Source of the DNA: Nevskiaceae bacterium
GTDB lineage: Bacteria > Pseudomonadota > Gammaproteobacteria > Steroidobacterales > Steroidobacteraceae
Length of the DNA: 26,031 nucleotides
Assembly: GCA_031277355.1 (NCBI GenBank)
Contig: JAITMN010000246.1
Span: 1-26,031 of the forward strand
Direction: 5' to 3'
Below are positions 23,339-26,031 of the stretch, piece by piece. The first letter of the stretch is position 1. Each line of letters opens with the position of its first letter. Both the position numbers and the translations under genes were made by a program. The notes beneath the pieces were generated by a model that saw nothing but the letters and a program-made list of their open reading frames with translations, did not search any database and was not told the origin of the DNA.

Positions 23339-23544
23339 TGCGGCTCAATCAAACCCAGCCGCCACGCCAGCAGCAGCAGCAGGAACAGCCCTACCGACAG
23401 GCCCACGCGCAGCGTGAGCGCGCGCACCATGCGGCGTCCGTGGTCCGGGTTGGTCGGGCTGCGCGAGAGTGAGAACAGGGCCGAGCCGAGGCTGGCGACG
23501 ATGCCGATCAGCACGGCGATGATGAAGATGCGAGTCAGGTCCAT
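23326..23544 (-). CDS. DUF2909 twin-helix membrane protein, antisense within the cox cluster
   Basis: A 72-residue protein with two hydrophobic helices (LTRIFIIAVLIGIVASLGSALF and TLRVGLSVGLFLLLLLAWRLG) joined by a charged loop RSPTNPDHGRRMVRAL, ending IEPHQIQ. The arrangement, RALTLRVGLS and the terminal PH motif match DUF2909 as I remember it, a small family found beside coxC in many beta- and gammaproteobacteria. The function is unknown. The ATG at 23544 is chosen because it opens directly on the first helix; an in-frame upstream extension to 23628 would run across the surf1 start. It is convergent with coxC (13-base overlap) and divergent from surf1 with only 20 bases between starts. Confidence 0.85.
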   Translation of the reverse strand: MDLTRIFIIAVLIGIVASLGSALFSLSRSPTNPDHGRRMVRALTLRVGLSVGLFLLLLLAWRLGLIEPHQIQ

Positions 23545-23564
23545 CGCGCGATTATAGGAGTTCG

Positions 23565-24308
23565 ATGCCTCTGCCGTTGCGATACCTGCCGCCGCGTTGG
23601 CCGTGGACCGTGCTGACGCTGGCGGCAATCGGCGCGTTCCTGTGGCTGGGTTCGTGGCAGTACCAGCGCGGCCTCGCGCGGGCCGAACAATGGCGTCAGT
23701 TCGACGCGCCGGGCGCGGTGCAAGAGGCCGACGCCGCGCGCATCGCCGCGCTGCCGCGCTGGTCGCGCGTGCGGGTGCAGGGGCAGTGGCAGGGGCAGCG
23801 GCACTTCCTGCTCGACAACATTTCCGAGGGCGGTGCGCCGGGCTATCAGGTGCTGACGGTGCTGCGGCTCAACGGCGGCGGGGAACTGCTGGTGAACCGG
23901 GGCTGGGTGCCGTTTTCCGGCTACCGCGACCGGCTGCCGGAGGTGACGATTGGCGGCGGGGAGGCTGTGGCCGGCGATGCGGCCAGTGGCGTGCAAACGC
24001 TCACCGGTCGCCTGGGCGCTCTGCCGGTGGGCGGCCTCGCGCTGGGCCGTCAGCCGCCCGCGCTCGACGGCCCGTGGCCCCGGCTGACCAGCTTCCCCGA
24101 ACACGCTGAACTCGAAGCCGCGTGGGGCGGGGCGCTGCTGCCGCCGGTGCTGCTCTTGGACCCGGATTCGGCTGACGGGTATCTTCGGCAATGGCGTCCG
24201 CCGGGTTTGCAGCCCGCGCGGCATTTTGGCTACGCGGCGCAGTGGTGGATGTTCGCCGCTGCGGCGCTGGTGATTTATTTCGTACTGAACGTAAAGAGAA
24301 TTCGATGA
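23565..24308 (+). CDS. SURF1 family cytochrome oxidase assembly protein
   Basis: Surf1 assists heme a insertion into subunit I. The 247-residue protein has the usual two-helix topology: an N-terminal helix (WTVLTLAAIGAFLWLGSWQYQR) with the conserved GxWQxxR element, a periplasmic domain with LLDNISEGGAPGYQVLT and ELLVNRGWVPF, and a C-terminal block HFGYAAQWWMFAAAALVIYF followed by a short basic tail. AGGAG sits 4 bases before the ATG, the best ribosome site in this cluster, consistent with a fresh translational start after the reversed DUF2909 gene. The stop overlaps the next ATG. Confidence 0.93.
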   Translation: MPLPLRYLPPRWPWTVLTLAAIGAFLWLGSWQYQRGLARAEQWRQFDAPGAVQEADAARIAALPRWSRVRVQGQWQGQRHFLLDNISEGGAPGYQVLTVLRLNGGGELLVNRGWVPFSGYRDRLPEVTIGGGEAVAGDAASGVQTLTGRLGALPVGGLALGRQPPALDGPWPRLTSFPEHAELEAAWGGALLPPVLLLDPDSADGYLRQWRPPGLQPARHFGYAAQWWMFAAAALVIYFVLNVKRIR

Positions 24309-24871
24309 CCCGTCCCGTTTCGCAGCGTCGCACGATGCTGCTGCTGCTCGCGCTGTTCGGCCTGCCGTTGGTGGTGTCGTTCGTTTTGTACTACGCCACC
24401 GACTGGCGTCCGCCGAACAGCAGCAATCATGGTCAGTTGTTCTCTCCGACGATTGCGCTCGATGAAGCGGCCACGCCCGGCGATGCGCTTGCGGCGCTGA
24501 AAGGCAAGTGGTCGCTGCTGGTGGTGGGCAATGGCGACTGCGGCGCGGATTGTCAGCGCAATCTGATCTTCGCGCGCCAAACGCGATTGTCCTTGAATCA
24601 GGAAATGGATCGCGTGAACCGCGTGTTTCTCGTCACCGGACAATGCTGCGATCGCGAGTATCTGAACCGCGAACATCCGGGGTTGACGCTGATCGAACCC
24701 GGCGCGACCGTCGATGTGCTGCTGCAACGCATCCCCGCGCCGGATCGCGAGCACTCGGTATTCGTCGTCGATCCGCTGGGCAATCTGGTGATGCGTTATG
24801 ACTCACGCGAGGACCCCAAGGGATTTCTCACCGACATCAAGAAATTGTTGAAGTTGTCGCACATCGGTTGA
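24305..24871 (+). CDS. SCO/thioredoxin-like membrane-anchored oxidase assembly protein
   Basis: A 188-residue protein with an N-terminal membrane anchor (MLLLLALFGLPLVVSFVLYY) and a periplasmic thioredoxin-like domain. The strand SLLVVGNGDCGADC places a CxxxC pair (Cys79, Cys83) where SCO1/SenC proteins bind copper. A His lies in REHSVFVVDPLGNLVMRY, and GFLTDIKKLLKL closes the fold. An additional adjacent Cys pair occurs in VTGQCCDREY. It is shorter and more divergent than classic SCO. A role in CuA loading or cysteine reduction is inferred from motif and from its place between surf1 and ctaA. It overlaps surf1 by ATGA. Confidence 0.8.
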   Translation: MTRPVSQRRTMLLLLALFGLPLVVSFVLYYATDWRPPNSSNHGQLFSPTIALDEAATPGDALAALKGKWSLLVVGNGDCGADCQRNLIFARQTRLSLNQEMDRVNRVFLVTGQCCDREYLNREHPGLTLIEPGATVDVLLQRIPAPDREHSVFVVDPLGNLVMRYDSREDPKGFLTDIKKLLKLSHIG

Positions 24872-24881
24872 GGAGCGGCCC

Positions 24882-25919
24882 ATGATGCGTATCAAAGTGT
24901 TGCGGCGATTGGCGTTTGCCGGCCTGTTGCTGGCCTTCTGCGTCGTCGTCTTCGGCGCGTATGTGCGCCTGACCGACGCCGGCCTGGGTTGTCCCGACTG
25001 GCCCGGCTGCTATGGGCATGTCACGCCTGCGGCGGCGGCGGCGGCCAATGCCGGCACCGCCGATGCGCCGCTGCAAGTGGGCAAGGCGTGGCGCGAGATG
25101 ATTCATCGCTACGCCGCCACCACGCTGGGCCTCATCATTCTGGTCATCGCATTTTTATCGCTGCTCTGGCGCAAGCGTGCACGCATGCCGTTGCCGCCGG
25201 CGTTGTCGCTGGTGGTGCTCGTGATCTTTCAGGGCTTGCTCGGCATGCTCACCGTGACCTGGCTGCTCAAACCGCTGATCGTCACCGCGCATTTGATCTT
25301 TGGTCTGATGACGCTGTCGCTGCTGTGGTGGCTGTGGCTCACGCTGCGACGCCAGTCCAATGGCCCGTGGGATGGCGTGGTTTCAGCCAAGGGCGGCGGA
25401 TCGGCGGCGGCGTTGATGCGCCCGGCCTCACACGGACTGCGCACGGTCGCAACGGTTGCGCTGGTGGCGCTGGCCGTGCAGATCGTGCTCGGCGGATGGA
25501 CCAGCACGAACTATGCGGCAGTGGCCTGCCCCGATTTTCCAAAGTGTCAGGGCGCGTGGTGGCCGGCGGCGAATTTCGCCAGCGCGTTCAAACCCTGGCA
25601 TGGCCTTGGCATCAACTACGAAGGCGGCGTACTTGACCTGGCCTCGCGCGTGGCGATTCACTTCACGCATCGCCTGGGCGCGGTGGTGGCGACGATTGCG
25701 CTGCTGTATGCGGCCATCGTCACGCTGTTGCGGCGACCCGAATCCATCAGCCGCTGGGCCGCGATCAGCGTGCTGGCCGCGCTGTTGCTGCAATTGCTGA
25801 TCGGCAGCTTCATGGTGATGCGCGGCTTTCCGCTGTGGCTTGCCACCGCGCACAACGCTGGCGCGGCGCTGCTGCTGCTGGCGACGCTGGGGCTCAATCG
25901 AGCGCTGCGACGGGCGTGA
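24882..25919 (+). CDS. ctaA: Heme A synthase (CtaA/Cox15)
   Basis: CtaA oxidises the C8 methyl of heme O to a formyl group, giving heme A for CoxA. The 345-residue protein has eight helices in two pseudo-repeats. His ligands are visible in EMIHRYAATTLG, VTAHLIFGLMTL, HFTHRLGAVVAT and TAHNAGAALLLL. Periplasmic Cys pairs GLGCPDWPGCYG and ACPDFPKCQG match the class with loop cysteines. The Glu of the first loop lies in WREMIHR. AGGAG overlaps the preceding stop, 6 bases before the ATG. The C-terminal 26 bases overlap the 3' end of the opposing ubiA. Its substrate maker CyoE lies about 13 kb away at the head of the minus-strand directon. Confidence 0.96.
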   Translation: MMRIKVLRRLAFAGLLLAFCVVVFGAYVRLTDAGLGCPDWPGCYGHVTPAAAAAANAGTADAPLQVGKAWREMIHRYAATTLGLIILVIAFLSLLWRKRARMPLPPALSLVVLVIFQGLLGMLTVTWLLKPLIVTAHLIFGLMTLSLLWWLWLTLRRQSNGPWDGVVSAKGGGSAAALMRPASHGLRTVATVALVALAVQIVLGGWTSTNYAAVACPDFPKCQGAWWPAANFASAFKPWHGLGINYEGGVLDLASRVAIHFTHRLGAVVATIALLYAAIVTLLRRPESISRWAAISVLAALLLQLLIGSFMVMRGFPLWLATAHNAGAALLLLATLGLNRALRRA

Positions 25920-26031
25920 TTTCCTGAAGCCGCAACGCGATGGCGATGCCCGCCAGCACGATCAATCCAAACCAGTGATTCGTGAGAAAGGCGTGAAAGC
26001 AGGCGTTGCGTTCGCGGCGGCGTATCAACCA
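25894..26031 (-). CDS. ubiA: 4-hydroxybenzoate polyprenyltransferase UbiA (C-terminal 45 residues only)
   Basis: Only the 3' end is in the window: an open frame reading WLIRRRERNACFHAFLTNHW, then FGLIVLAGIAIAL and a stop. The pattern LIRxRxRxACFxAFLxNxWxGxxxxxGI is the UbiA C-terminus as I know it from proteobacteria. UbiA prenylates 4-hydroxybenzoate in ubiquinone synthesis, fitting the respiratory context. The stop lies inside the last codons of ctaA on the other strand, giving a 26-base convergent overlap. The start is beyond the right edge. Confidence 0.8.
   Translation of the reverse strand, partial: WLIRRRERNACFHAFLTNHWFGLIVLAGIAIALRLQEITPVAALD

Noticed and set aside
1..26031. tRNA, rRNA, CRISPR or transposase content
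   Set aside because: No tRNA-like cloverleaf, spaced direct repeats, terminal inverted repeats or transposase motif was found; nearly all DNA is occupied by identified genes.

Overview
The window is a gene-dense piece of a GC-rich proteobacterial chromosome. Thirty protein genes fill almost all of it, most overlapping or only a few bases apart, and no gene-free stretch exceeds about 200 bases. No RNA gene, insertion sequence, prophage or CRISPR array was seen. The gene set points to an aerobic, ubiquinone-using gammaproteobacterium: aa3 oxidase with CtaA and CyoE, UbiA, TrkAH, a UvrD with a C-terminal Tudor-like tail, and BioC/BioH biotin synthesis beside comF. The comF/bioB junction and the secreted DUF6152 pair suggest the Xanthomonadales/Steroidobacterales/Nevskiales side of the class. 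That placement is inference from gene content, not from a tree.

Region 1 (1-11803, minus strand) is one tightly packed directon. Read in transcription order it is cyoE (heme O synthase), dsbA, gloB (glyoxalase II), an AI-2E-family permease, uvrD, trkA, trkH, kdpF, kdpA and kdpB, the last cut by the window edge. Gaps are at most 19 bases, with several ATGA or GTGA overlaps. The low-affinity K+ system (TrkAH) lies directly upstream of the high-affinity K+ ATPase (KdpFAB), with 5 bases between them.

Region 2 (11804-13168, plus strand) is a two-gene island of uncharacterised exported proteins. One is a DUF6152 protein whose predicted mature N-terminus is His-His-Ser. The other is a member of a 'GKPDFSGVW' secreted family. 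A sigma70-like promoter lies upstream. This pair is the least understood part of the window.

Region 3 (13175-25919) starts with comF on the minus strand, divergent from a long plus-strand run: bioB, bioF, bioH, bioC, bioD, a DUF2244 gene, coxB, coxA, a 46-codon membrane ORF, ctaG, coxC, then surf1, an SCO/thioredoxin-like gene and ctaA. The biotin genes make the pimeloyl chain (BioC, BioH) and close the rings (BioF, BioD, BioB); bioA is not in the window. The cox genes encode the three core oxidase subunits, copper delivery (CtaG, SCO-like), Surf1 assembly and heme A synthesis. CyoE, which makes the heme O substrate of CtaA, heads region 1. A small DUF2909 gene sits backwards inside the cox cluster between coxC and surf1.

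The right edge holds the 3' end of ubiA on the minus strand, overlapping the tail of ctaA.
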